NCBI GenBank assembly: GCA_963920765.1
Contig: OY987244.1
Span: forward strand, 10,480,501 to 10,544,500
Direction: 5' to 3'
Length of the DNA stretch: 64,000 nucleotides
From: Ulota crispa
Lineage: Eukaryota; Streptophyta; Bryopsida; Orthotrichales; Orthotrichaceae
Of the stretch, positions 33,278-44,362 are shown piece after piece. Made by a program: the position numbers and the translations under genes. Every line of letters begins with the position of its first letter. Position 1 is the stretch's first letter. Below the pieces are notes generated by a model. That model was not told the origin of the DNA, searched no databases, and saw only the letters and a program-made list of their open reading frames with translations.

Positions 33278-36200
33278 ATGTGTGCTCCAGCTGCTGCCAT
33301 GGCTAATATCGCAAAGCCGGTGAGTTCCTTCTTCCTTGCGTAATTTCAGTTTTTGAGAAAGTTTTTGGTGTCATCATATTTCTATATCTAGTGCAATTCA
33401 ACTCAGCTCGAACGTGGTAGAATATTGAAGAATGATGCGCAATTTGAGAGAGGTGATTATACTCCTGGATTATATATTGACACCATGCGAACAATTGAGC
33501 GGGTGAACTATCCATTACCGAAAGCGACAAGTCACTTGTTGAGCTCAATTTCTATTCAAGAAATGTTTAAATAATAAACTATTCTTGTTAGGAAAATCAA
33601 AGGGATTCACTCCAGTGCGCCAGACTTGTGCATTATTTGGATACCACATGCCAAACCTTCAATGGTTCAAAGTCCAAAGTTTTTATTGATAGACATTTCG
33701 TAATTGACACAAATTCTGGTATTGAGTTGGTTTACATTCACAGTATCAATATGTGCAAGATTTTGGATTGTCTTGTTTAGTTCTTCTTCCTGGCGTAATT
33801 TCAGTTTGAAAAAGTTTTGGTGTCCAGAGTTTGGTCCTCATATTTCCTATATCCAGTGCAATTCAACTCAGCTTGAACGTGGTCGAAAATTGAAGAATGA
33901 TGCGCAATTTGAGAGACGTGATTATACCCCTGGATTATTGACACCATGCGTACAATTGAGCGGGTGAACTATACGCAGCAGCTGTAATTTTTAGGAAACC
34001 GTTACCAAAAGCGACAATTCACCAATTTCTCTTCATGAAATGTTTAAATAATAAACTACTCTTGTTAGGAAAATCAAAGGGATTCTAGTGCGCCAGACTA
34101 TGCATTATTTGGATACCACATGCCAAACCTCTAATGGTTCAAAGTTTTATTGATAGACATTTTGTAATTGACACAAATTCTGATATTGAGTTGGTTTACA
34201 TTCACAATATCAATATGTGCTCATTGTGCAAGATTTTGGATTGTCGTGTTTAGGTAGGCATCGTAGTTAGGTACCTTTTTTCTAGGTTTATAATCCTCAG
34301 CTTTAAATCGAACTTGATTAATGAACATGTTTCTCGATCTCAAAATTCTGGCAATTAAGTTACAGCAATACCCTCAACGTCAATGCCTTGTGCGAGGAAT
34401 TTTAATGTAATTCGGGTTGAACTACATTATATTTTGTTATTTTGTGTGTCTGCTTTTAATGGTGTTTTTATGTTAGTTCAGGCCTCAGGGCATTTTGTCT
34501 GTACTAATATAGTTATGGTTATTTAGCAGGTTGTGGAAAAGAGCTTGTTGCAGGCGCGCTCAGTATTTCTTCGCAGCAGCCTTATGCACGGTACTCTCGT
34601 TAATGCTTTTAAGAGATCACAGTGTTGGAATGAATCATGTACTAATCACTATTATGCAATGTGACTTGTAGATAGTGTCCGGATTTCTGCGCTTGCGATG
34701 TTCCTATTTATGTCTTATCAGAGATTCTCACGTTGTATTGGTCGTTACTTCTCCCACTAAATTTCTTTTGGTATGTACGTTGTTTATAAATTTTATTAAT
34801 ACTTCTGTGCCTGAATCCGGATTTTACGGGGTGTCAAGCCCTAAAGGACCAGGCTTTTTTTTGTTCAATAGTTTTGAGTATGTCATATGGAGACTTTCTT
34901 CTGTCTGATCTTAATTGTTTTCTTAACAATTCTTGCAATGCTATTCACTGGTTTTGTTCTTATTAACTTTGATCTCATCTGAATCATGTGTGACATAATA
35001 TGATCAATTGAATTGGTTATTCTAGACCAATGAATCCTTTAGGGTTTAACGTAGATTTTGGTGTTGCCTGTATCGTATGTTATTTCAGTGCCACATCGTC
35101 AGAGATTGATGGCGTTACATTCCAGCCTAATCGCCGCCTTGGCATGTGCTGTACACAGCGTGTTGGATTCGAACTTTGAGCGCGTGGCAAATAGGTGTAA
35201 GAAGGGAAGGATTGCCCTTGAGGATTGGATCCTCCAGTTACTCAACCCAGAGTGCAGCTCAGACTGTGGCAGGCTCCGTGGCCGCCTCTGAAAAAATTGC
35301 GCCTTTGACGAGTTCCATTGTTCCCGAGTCCCCACCTCCTTCTCATTACGATCTTCAACGCTTGTACGATTTTGTATTCGACAGGTACCCCTTCTTATCC
35401 TGCTAATGCACACTTCTATCTTCTAGGAATTTGTTCTAAGTTGAGCAAGAAACCAAAATTTTGATAAGTTGTTTTAGTTTTTCTAAAATTGTAACCGTAC
35501 AAAATCAAAATACACATGTTAGAGATCACATAGGAAAAGAAAATACAGCAATATCAGTTTTGGATTGAAAGATTATTATGTTTGATCAAGAGGGTGTTAA
35601 AACTGTGAAAATGACTTCAGGTCTTCCAATCTTTTTTCATATGTCAATTCTAAAAAAATGTTCACATGAAAATTATGGGGTTAAAGGACATAACGTACAT
35701 AACTCCAATCAATTTACAGCTTTTCAAAATCTCCTCTACAATTTTTTTAAATGAATTTTTAGTGTAAATTTTTCTCCAAGGTCTAGTGTATATGAGGCGC
35801 AGCTAAATCTAATTTTCCCTCCGCTCCTTTTTGGGAGAAAATGATTTGATTTGTCAGAAGTGGTTGCAAGGATTGTTTTTAAATTTTTCTTCTTTTTTCT
35901 TACTCAAGAGGGCCATGCTTCTTGCACACCTTACTAGGTGTGCAGAACCTCTTGATTTTCTCATTAGAACTCAATTTTGCATGAAAAAGTCTCCGGTTTT
36001 TGCAAGGAAAAGACCTCGACAAAATCATGTTTTCCTGAGGCTTGGAACCTCTTTTATGTTGTACTGGGTACTATCTATAAACTCATTTTGATCGCTTTTG
36101 CAATTTTGATCTCATTGTTGTACAATATCTTGGGTGGAAGGGCAGCAAAAGGTTAGTGGTGCTAACGGGAGCTGGCGCGAGTACAGAGTGTGGCATTCCT

Positions 36201-39200
36201 GATTACCGAAGGTGTTACTCTGACCTGGACCATAATTCGACTTGCTAAAGCATTCTCGGTGCAGAATCTCTAATAACATATTAATGTGCATTTACTCCCT
36301 AAATACCCAAGGTAACAACAGAAAGTCCTCTTTGGAAGCTAATTGTTGATTATGGCAACTTTTAAAACATGTTCTATCATTATTAAATGCAGGGTATGAC
36401 TTCTTCCTTCATTTTGATACATTTTGTTACCTTCCTGAATCTTTCTAAATGATTCGTTTTAACTTTTATAGTTATGAAGCAGCTCCTTTTGACCGTTTGA
36501 GCATGTAAAGGTTAAGAGAAATACGTAGTTTCTTTAGTAAAGGGGCTGTAGAATTGGAGTCTAAGGACTTACCGATCAACCTCACCCAATCATTTCTTTA
36601 TGGTGATGCTCATGCTCTTCTTTGAAAGGTCCAGTCGTAGAGACTTTTTAATTCAAATTGGCATCATTGTTAGTATTGTATGCAACGGTCTGGTTGCTTA
36701 CCAATTTTATTGATTTTCGTGAAATTCTCCTTGATCAGTCCACATGGAGCTTACAGCAGCGGGTTTAAGCCAATGACTCATCAGGTATTCATCGTATATT
36801 CTCTAGGAATACAGATTCTAAGCATGCAAGTGTTCTATGGCAAGAGCGTTGAGAATTTGTAATGCTATACATACAGACCTTCGACCTGTATTTAGAGCAA
36901 CCGTGTTATGTTAGTGGTGGTCCAAGTTCAGCTTAAAGTATTTAGGAGGTATGGTGTGTATTCATTGATGGTTACTGTGGCAGGATTTTGTTAGTTTAGA
37001 GCAAAATCGCAGAAGATACTGGGCTCGCAGTTATGCGGGGTGGAGGCGTTTCATCAGTGCGAAGCCAGGACCTACGTACAACTCCCTCGCACAGATGGAG
37101 GAGAAAAGGCGTGTGAAGGGCATGATAACACAGAATGTTGACAGGTGTGCTACTATTTTTTTAGAATTACTTTCTGTTCCTTTTTAAATTGCTGATGCTC
37201 CTTTTATTCGTGAATCAAAACCTTACTTTGGAATTGTTTTGTTCTTTTCTTATGAATCATGAGCGGCTTGAGTAGTTGTCAAAATTGTGTTTCAGATGGT
37301 TGAAAGTGTTTTGTTTGGACACCTAAATGCTCTCTTGATTAATAGTTTATTGATATTTCTGTGACTTAGGTTACACTATAAAGCTGGCAGTAAACCAACA
37401 GAGCTTCATGGAACCACTCATCAAGTTATATGTTTAAACTGTGGTGACCTTAGTGACCGCCATCTGTTTCAGAACAGAGTGAAGAAACATAACCCAGAGG
37501 TCATTTTCATTTTCACACAGCAACTTCTTTTCATTTGAAGTGTTTTGGAAGAGTATCATAGTCCTGAAATGCACTATTGTTTTATCGTTTTCTCTACCCG
37601 GTCCTGTATGGACTGTGTAACAAGTTGTTCTTGACTGATGTATATACTTTTCCTATCCAGTGGGCAAGGGCTGTAGAATCTTTGGAATCCGGTGAACCAG
37701 GGTCAGATGCCAGCTTTGGCATGCGGATACGCCCTGATGGTGATCTGGACATAAATGAAAGATTTTTTCGCAAGGAGTACTTCCACATTCCCGAATGCAA
37801 GAAATGCGGAGGCATTCTGAAACCTGATGTAAGACTTCGAATCTGATTTTTTATGTTAAAATGACAGGGGCTGCTTTATATATGTACGCTTTTACCTCAG
37901 TGTTGCACTTTGCTGAGAGATGGTACTGTTTGGTGCCTGTTGTAGGTTGTCTTTTTTGGTGATAATGTTCCGAGACAACGAGTTGAATTTTGCACGGCTC
38001 TAGCTCGCTCAGCTGATGCATTGTTGGTGGTGGGATCATCTGTTATGACCATGTCAGCCTTACGCCTGGTCAGGTCAGAACATCCTGGCATGCCTATCAG
38101 ATCTTTTCAATTATTTCTCTGTGAGAGCTATTTCTCTACGGCTAAACGTTAGGAAAACTAAAGTAAAGGGAACGAAGTGGAAACATGTTTGAGCAAGTGC
38201 CTACTACACTAGAGCAATGGTAAGAAGGATTAAGGAGTTCAATTTTCATTTGGGTATGCTTTGGGCATCTTACGATGTACAGTAGGGTACAATAAGTTTA
38301 CAAACTTCCTATTTCAAGCATTTAATTTTTGTGGTGAAACAAGGAGTATGATTGGTACATTTTTTTCAAAAAAATTGTCACTGCATCCTTATGCAATCCC
38401 AATCAAGCATACCAAATTTCAGTTCCTAAAATCCAAAACTCCATTTTTGGTGAATTATTTTGTAAGAAATTCATGGTTTTACATGATATTTGATTGAAAA
38501 ACATTGGTGATGAATTTTTGAGATTTTACTACATGGGTATGTACGTACATCATCCATGTTAAAAATAACCCCCTTAAGTAACAAAAATTTGATCTACAAA
38601 AGATTCTATGAAAGGTGTGATAGGCCAAAATTTTGTAAAACATATAAATTTCCATGAAAATAAAATTTTGTTGTTTGACTCAAACATTATAACTAAGTTT
38701 GTATCTTTAAACATGATATTATGTTAACTTGATGAAAAGCTAGTTAAAAAATAAAAAATAATGTTTTACAAAATTTGGGCTTGACATACGTTTCATAGAA
38801 TCTTTTGTAGATCAAATTTTTGTTACTTAAGGAGGTTATTTTTAGCATGGATGATGTACGTATGGATGTTTCCTACATACCCATGCAATAAAATCTCAAA
38901 AATTCATCACCAATGTTTTTCATTCAAATATCATGTAAAACCATGAATTTCTTACAAAATAATTCACCAAAAATGGAGTTTTGGATTTTAGGAACTGAAA
39001 TTTGGTATGCTTGATTGGGATTGCATAAGGATGCAGTGACAATTTTTTTGAAAAAAATGTACCGATCATACTCATAGTTTCACCCCAAAAACTGAATGCT
39101 TGAAATAGGCAGTTTGTAAGCTTGTTGTACCCCATTGTACATGAAAGAACATAACAGTGGAAAAGTACTTGTTCGTTGTTTTAGACCCTGTTCTTAGAAG

Positions 39201-40202
39201 TCCATGAAACGGGGAAATGAGAACTTTTATTTATTATTCATGTCTTGTGGATTGGACCTGGTGGAAATTAATACATCATATTAGGTAAATTGGGAAAAAT
39301 GGAGGGACCATTTTGTACTCCACCTTAATTTCACTTCAGTAAATGTAGGCATAGCTGTTGCTCAAAAGTTGTAATTATCAAAGTTCTTGGGGGCAATCAC
39401 TAAGACTTCACTATTGTACAAGAAAATGCACTCTCGTTTTTTTGTGATATGCTAATATATACATAATGGCAGAAATAGTGATAGTCCCAGAATGTACTAT
39501 TTTTCCCAATTTACCTAATATGGTGTTTTATGCTACTTATCTCCTCTGTGCCTCATTCCATATTCTCTGGAAATTCCTCACCGCAATTTGCAAATTTTGT
39601 ATTGTGATAGGGCGGCTGCGGATATGGGCTCACCCATAGCAATTTTGAACATCGGTCCTACGCGCGCTGATGATCTGGCTTGTTTAAAAGTTGATGCTCG
39701 CTCTGGAGAGGTTCGTGTGTTAGACTCTTTGCTCTTTGACCAACACACATAACCATCACTGTACCCATAACCATCACCTCCAAAATCTTGGAAAATCTGT
39801 GGAAAGTGAATAGATGTAATTACAAGGATGTACAACATGTGAACATGAAACCTTAGTGTTGGTATTAGGTGCAATTGCAGTCGGCTCTTTAAAAATTCTC
39901 AATTTATTCTCACAATATCCAAATAATACAGTTGAAAGTGCAAACTCATGATTTTTCTCTTCCTAATAGGATCCTATAATTTGCTAGATGTTTATTAACA
40001 ATCATCATGTTCAAAACCTTTAATTTGACGGTTGTGGTTGACGGTTGTGGGTGCTGATACCTTATTTTTGAAATATGATTGCGATGCCTCTTTGAAATTA
40101 GTGTTTTTTTCTGGACTGTGAATACTTGTTCTGAACTTTGTTGCGCCTCAGGTGTTACCTCGGCTGCTGGACATGGGCTCCATGAGTGTGCCTTCCTCGT
40201 GA
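33278..40202 (+). CDS. SRT2: SRT2-like class II sirtuin (NAD-dependent protein deacylase)
   Basis: NAD-dependent deacylase of the SIRT4/plant SRT2 class, usually mitochondrial. Exons by splice sites and frame: 33278-33319, 34530-34590, 35089-35194, 35238-35384, 36146-36211, 36739-36784, 36984-37144, 37370-37499, 37661-37828, 37946-38073, 39611-39710, 40152-40202 (about 401 aa, close to Arabidopsis SRT2). The Arg/Ser-rich N-terminus (LLQARSVFLRSSL) suits a mitochondrial presequence. Motifs in order: NAD-binding GAGASTECGIPDYRS, GAYSSGFKP, ITQNVDRLHYKAGS, catalytic His in ELHGT, zinc pairs CLNC and CKKC, FFGDNVP, LVVGSSVMT and LNIGPTRADD. All key residues are present. The start may instead be ATG 33299 (better context). 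Uncertain point: between exons 3 and 4 only a 43-nt intron keeps the frame. Introns are swollen by repeats. Confidence 0.9.
33323..34254 (+). repeat. Tandem duplication in sirtuin intron 1
   Basis: Unit 1 (33323-33778) and unit 2 (33779-about 34254) share most of their sequence. Examples are GTGCAATTCAACTCAGCT, GATGCGCAATTTGAGAG and ACAATTGAGCGGGTGAAC, with small indels. The duplication begins three bases into the intron, so it could have copied part of a donor region. Confidence 0.85.
35424..35797 (-). repeat. Fragment of the 645-bp TTAA-bounded family in a sirtuin intron
   Basis: The minus strand matches internal parts of 50121-50764 and 53672-54316, for example TTGTAGAGKAGATTTTGA, CACCCTCTTGATCAAAC and TTTTCYTATGTGATCTCTAA. 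The terminal TTAA|CCCC ends are missing, so it is truncated or older. Confidence 0.7.
38275..39142. mobile_element. Long foldback element in sirtuin intron (868 bp)
   Basis: Inverted arms of roughly 370-385 bp (38275-about 38645 and about 38758-39142) around a loop of about 110 bp. Ends are ATGTACARTRGGGTAC and its complement. Arm identity looks about 90% by eye. It lies wholly in the 1537-bp intron 38074-39610, so the sirtuin pre-mRNA would carry a long hairpin. No target duplication is recognised. Confidence 0.85.
39273..39526. mobile_element. Small MITE, family L, copy 1 (254 bp)
   Basis: Terminal inverted repeats of about 25 bp of the form ACAYCATATTAGGTAAATTG. The right half matches 63864-64000 in opposite orientation. 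It sits in the same sirtuin intron as the foldback, 84 bp before the next exon. Confidence 0.8.
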
Positions 40203-40730
40203 CGTGCATCCATCTTTTCTACCAAATTGTCGGTAGTCCACTGGAGCAAATAAAAGAGGTTTGGCCAATATTGGGTGAAAGCTAATGGTGGCCTTCAACG
40301 ACTGGGTTGTTGCTTTTAGCCTTAGTTTATTTGATTGTTGTGGGCAGTTAAACATTGAATTCCAGAGGACGGGCATTATAGGACTTGTTATGCTTAATTG
40401 ACTATCTCTAGACAAAAGCAGGCCTTTTGAGGGCTTTTGATAAGATTAGACTTTTCAGTAGTTTTTTTACAGCAATCTTCATTGCATTTGTAATTTGGCA
40501 ATTTTTTATTAGTTGAATTCACTGGAGAGTTCAATACATTGCGTGATATTTTGTCTTTTAAATTATATTAATCATAAAGACCTCTCTAGAGCTTCATTAA
40601 TTTTTTTGGAATTGGAGAAAAGGCTGTAATCTAAATATTTCAAACTATGACAAGCATCTTACAAATAAATTCAAGCAAAAGTAATCACGTGTTAAGTAAT
40701 CACATTTTAAATTTGGGAATTGATACATAT
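40203..40730 (+). other. Sirtuin 3' UTR and flank, no other gene
   Basis: AT-rich sequence after the sirtuin stop, with no further coding exon seen. Possible poly(A) signals occur in the T/A-rich tract near 40500-40560, but none stands out. Confidence 0.4.
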
Positions 40731-41068
40731 ACCACCCCTTCTTGACTATTCTACCACACCCTACTGTATATGGTCAATATTTACAATATGAAAATAGGTG
40801 TGGACCACAAAAAGAACATCACTAATTTGGAAATACAACTTTGACATAGAAGTTGCAACTTTAATTTGTTTTTTAGCTTTTGCTCATAGTATCAATTAAA
40901 AAATTGAAACTATGTTTAGTTTATTTAATATATATTTTAATCTGATACTATGGGCGGGATTAAGAGCTAAAAAATAAAATAAAAATTGTATTTTCTATGT
41001 AAAAATGTATTTTCAGAGTAGTGAGTAGGGTGTGGTAGAATAGTCAAGAAGGGGTGGTACATGTATCA
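40731..41068. mobile_element. Inverted-repeat MITE (338 bp)
   Basis: Ends TGATACATATACCACCCC / GGGGTGGTACATGTATCA. The inverted match extends about 45 bp, through CTTGACTATTCTACCACACC. It is non-coding with an AT-rich centre. The target duplication is not clear. Confidence 0.75.
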
Positions 41069-41431
41069 TAGCATTGCCACCGCTCTCCTGCAACAGATAA
41101 AGTGACTGGAGACAAAGTAGGTGGGCCACTTCATGTACAAGCTCCACCCTTTTAGGCGCACTTTTGCCAACCCTAGCCACTCATGTTATTTCATCGCCCT
41201 AAATCAACATCAAAGGCAACAAACCCTCCATCCTATGAGTTATAGTGTGGTCACAAAAGACCTTGACAATAGCATTTGCGGGAGCTTGTAGCGTCTGCCT
41301 TTGAAATATGGAAAGGAGTTATGGCCATGCGGTGGAGGATTGGATTTCAATCTCTGCGGCTATTTTAGCAGTTTAGCTTTTGTTCCCGTGTGCAATGGAG
41401 CTGCTCTCAATTCCCTTTCTGAAAAACTAGG

Positions 41432-41489
41432 GGTATCTATACAAATACAGCATCACAAACTTCAAAGATATCCATCAAAATTTCCCTTA
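41432..41489 (+). repeat. Fragment of the Mutator-type MITE family (right end)
   Basis: GGTATCTATACAAATA, then CAAACTTCAA and ATCCATCAAAATTTCCC match the right end of 52900-53222. The rest of the element is absent. Confidence 0.55.
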
Positions 41490-41660
41490 AAACAATTGGT
41501 GCCTAAATTAACCAAGAAATGGCATACTAGGCATTTGCCTAATATCAAGAGGCTTGCCAGCATGTATTAGTGTCTTTTTAATACATATGTCACGTATTTC
41601 CAATACGTATGTCATGTTTTTCCAATATGTATATTGTGTATTCAAAGGGAACAACTAATT

Positions 41661-42009
41661 GTTAGGGAGATACCCGTATAGACCAACCTATCAAATTTGA
41701 GATTACTATTACATTGAAATATGAAATAAAATCAAAACAATATTTTAGCGCATATTTGCATCTGCAAGCGTTGCAATCATACAACAAATATGTCTCATTT
41801 GTGGCATGGTCAAGAGTTAAACTTACAAACAAAGGGAACAACTAGTTTTAATTCTTGACCATGTCACCAATGAGACATATTTGTTGTATGTTTGCAACGC
41901 TTGCAGATGCAAATGTGGACTAAAATATTATTTTGATTTTATTTCATATTTCAATGTAATAATAATCTCAAGTTTTATAGGTTGGGCTATAGGGGGTGTC
42001 TCCCTAGCA
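41661..42009. mobile_element. Foldback MITE (about 350 bp)
   Basis: Arms of about 165 bp contain TTGCATCTGCAAGCGTTGCA and CAACAAATATGTCTCATT. Ends read GTTAGGGAGATACCC and GGTGTCTCCCTAGCAAC. The right terminus is partly repeated once more (GGGGGTGTCTCCCTA, 42013-42027). Confidence 0.8.
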
Positions 42010-42025
42010 ACTGGGGGTGTCTCCC

Positions 42026-42757
42026 TAAGGTAGGAGGCTCAAAAAGCGACCCCTATTAAATAATGAGTCCCATAGGTAACCCAAGAATGGATATGAGGTG
42101 GTTCTTGAATGAACCCTCCTTAATCTTAAAAAAAAACGTGTCTTTTATTGCAAGAGTCAATCACAAATCTTGATTTTACCTAATCTCTTATAAATTACAA
42201 GGAGACAGTTTATGGGAGATCTAAATCATAAATAGGTACCTACCACAAAAAATTTTGAAAATTCATCAACAATTCAATAATGCCTCAAAAAATATGAAAA
42301 ATTTGATTTACATTTAGCATTTATTTCTCTTTGTCTGAAAATTACACAAAAATCTTTTAGTCTAGGGAAGACCATGAGAAAGCAAATTAGCCTTGAAAGG
42401 GTTGCTTTTCAAGCCTCCTAAGGTAGGAGGCTCATATTCTGCTCAAGCTCTAAAACCGTCCACCTTCTCAAATGTATTTCATGTGTGCATGCTGTTTTTC
42501 ATAGGTTTCAAAAATGTACAAGCAGAGTACATTTGAGGAGGTGAACTGTTTTAGAGCCCTATGGCCTTTTCATTTCAAATTTTATAACTAATTCCACAAA
42601 ACTCCAAAAAATATGAAACAACTTGGATTACAATAGATGTCAGTTCTTCTTGTCTTTCAAGGAAAATTTACTAATAAATAGTCCAAGAAGTTTCACCTTC
42701 CAAAATTCAGTTTCAATCCTTAGATGGTCCATTCATGAGCCTCCTACTTTACCTTAG
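42026..42757. mobile_element. Inverted-repeat element with a nested hairpin
   Basis: Outer ends CTAAGGTAGGAGGCTCA and TGAGCCTCCTACTTTACC, with a further internal CCTAAGGTAGGAGGCTCA at 42417. Inside, 42447-42562 forms a separate hairpin with arms of about 35 bp (GCTCTAAAACCGTCCACC / complement). Possibly one MITE inserted in another. Non-coding. Confidence 0.6.
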
Positions 42758-43084
42758 GCCCGATTAAGACTAGCAACCAGCCGAAAATTTCTCAAACGTA
42801 ATTGGTTAAAAGTTGGGTTTCAACTGTTGCTGGATTCAGACGTAGGGTTTGTCAGGTACTTTTACATCCATCTTCACCACCTTGGAGACCACCATATATA
42901 GCCATGTCAACAGCCAAGATAGAGAAGATTTGAGATTTGCTCCAAAGGTGGTACCAAACTTGACCGGTAGAAGCACACTCTTGGATGACATGCAATTACA
43001 CAGAAAAGTTTCTATCAAGCAAAACACCAGACGACGGGGTGCCAATTTCTGTGTCTTGGTCGGTTGTTAGTCTGAACTGGGCCT

Positions 43085-43915
43085 AGAGCGTCTCCACCCG
43101 GCCCGTTGGCCTGCCAACGCATTGCCGGCTTGGCGGGTTGGGGAGCTTGCCCTTCCCCACTCGGTGCCGACAACGCCAGGTTGGGGGGGTGGATTGCTGG
43201 CCAGGGGCTAGTAGCCCCGGCATTCTTCCTGATTTTGGCGGCTTGGATTTAGGAATGTCGAGGCTGTAAGCCAATCAAGTGATGCCACATGTCACTTTTG
43301 TATTGGCTACATTTTAGAACTTGCAAGAAATTTCAAGAACCAACTACAAGTTGAAACATGGTGAATTATTAGTGGATGAGTTTGCTAATTTTTGGAGAGC
43401 TCTAGGGAGAGCCCAACGTGAGTGGGCTAGGCAAGCCACCCCGCCAAACCGCTCTCGCTCTCACCCGGTGCCTACAAGGGCGCGGCGCCCGGCCTAGCGG
43501 CTTGGGTGGAGATGCTCTTAGATCATCTCCACCTAGATCATCTCCACCGCGCCCGCCAGCCCGCGTACAGAGCTCCGGCTTGGCGGGGCGTGTGAGACAT
43601 CGAGCTCCCACCCGGAGCCCAGTGCTAAGTTGGGGGGACAAGTGGGAGGTTGGGGGAGTTTGAGCCCGGCAAGTCCCTTCTCGATGGCGGATGGGAAAAG
43701 GAAATGCCGAACGAGTTGATCACTTACATTCTACTCCGTGTTATTTGCACATGTTCAGTCAAGAGAAGGCGGAACGTAGAATCGTTTTTGCCGGGACAGC
43801 GTAGCAGGGCACTGGCCCGGGTGAGGATCTTCAGCGACCGGGGGGCAGGATGCCTTTCACCCCGCTGCCTGCCTGGTTGAACACCCCGGCCTGGCTGTCA
43901 GGGTGGAGATGCCCT
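43085..43915. mobile_element. Two GC-rich MITE-like elements in tandem
   Basis: First element about 43085-43518: AGAGCGTCTCCACCC at the left, GGGTGGAGATGCTCT at the right. Second about 43541-43915: CATCTCCACC at the left, GGTGGAGATGCCC at the right. Internal GC content is far above the surroundings, and open frames on both strands are a by-product of that. Related 'GAGCATCTCCA' ends are common among plant MITEs. Confidence 0.65.
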
Positions 43916-44362
43916 TAGTCACTCCCATTCAAAATACGGAGGAGATGAAGCGCGCTGGGGGAGACGAGAATTCCACGCAGAACAGTCGTGGTGGCGACTT
44001 TGAAGAAGCGCGGCTGCAACGTACCTTGCCACCTCTTCTCTTGCACTTCCCTCCCCCGCCCCCGCCCTCATTTCAATTATGCCCGTAATCGTAACATCCA
44101 CAAGCCCGCCATAACTTACTTACTTGCTCGCATGAATCCCGCCAAACCCCAATTCAAATCGCACCATGGCCGGGCTTCTCAAGTCCCCACCCTGAGTCGC
44201 CAAGATCGTCGTGGCCCCGATCTCCTCCGCCATTGTCCATCCACTCTCATTTTTCTGGATACCATCAATTTTCTGCTCCTGTAATCCCTTTGGCTTTAGG
44301 GATTCGATGAGAGCGCGTTGCTGCTGTTCTGGCACTGCCCTTTTTAAAAACTGAAATCGGCC

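Noticed and set aside
32973..33319. Longer sirtuin first exon in another frame, starting at 33054
   Set aside because: Its frame does not join exon 2. The frame starting at 33278 or 33299 does, and gives a presequence-like N-terminus.
41301..41570. 89-codon frame
   Set aside because: It overlaps a Mutator-type MITE fragment and shows no domain.
43402..43663. GC-rich overlapping frames on both strands
   Set aside because: By-product of base composition in the GC-rich MITE-like elements.
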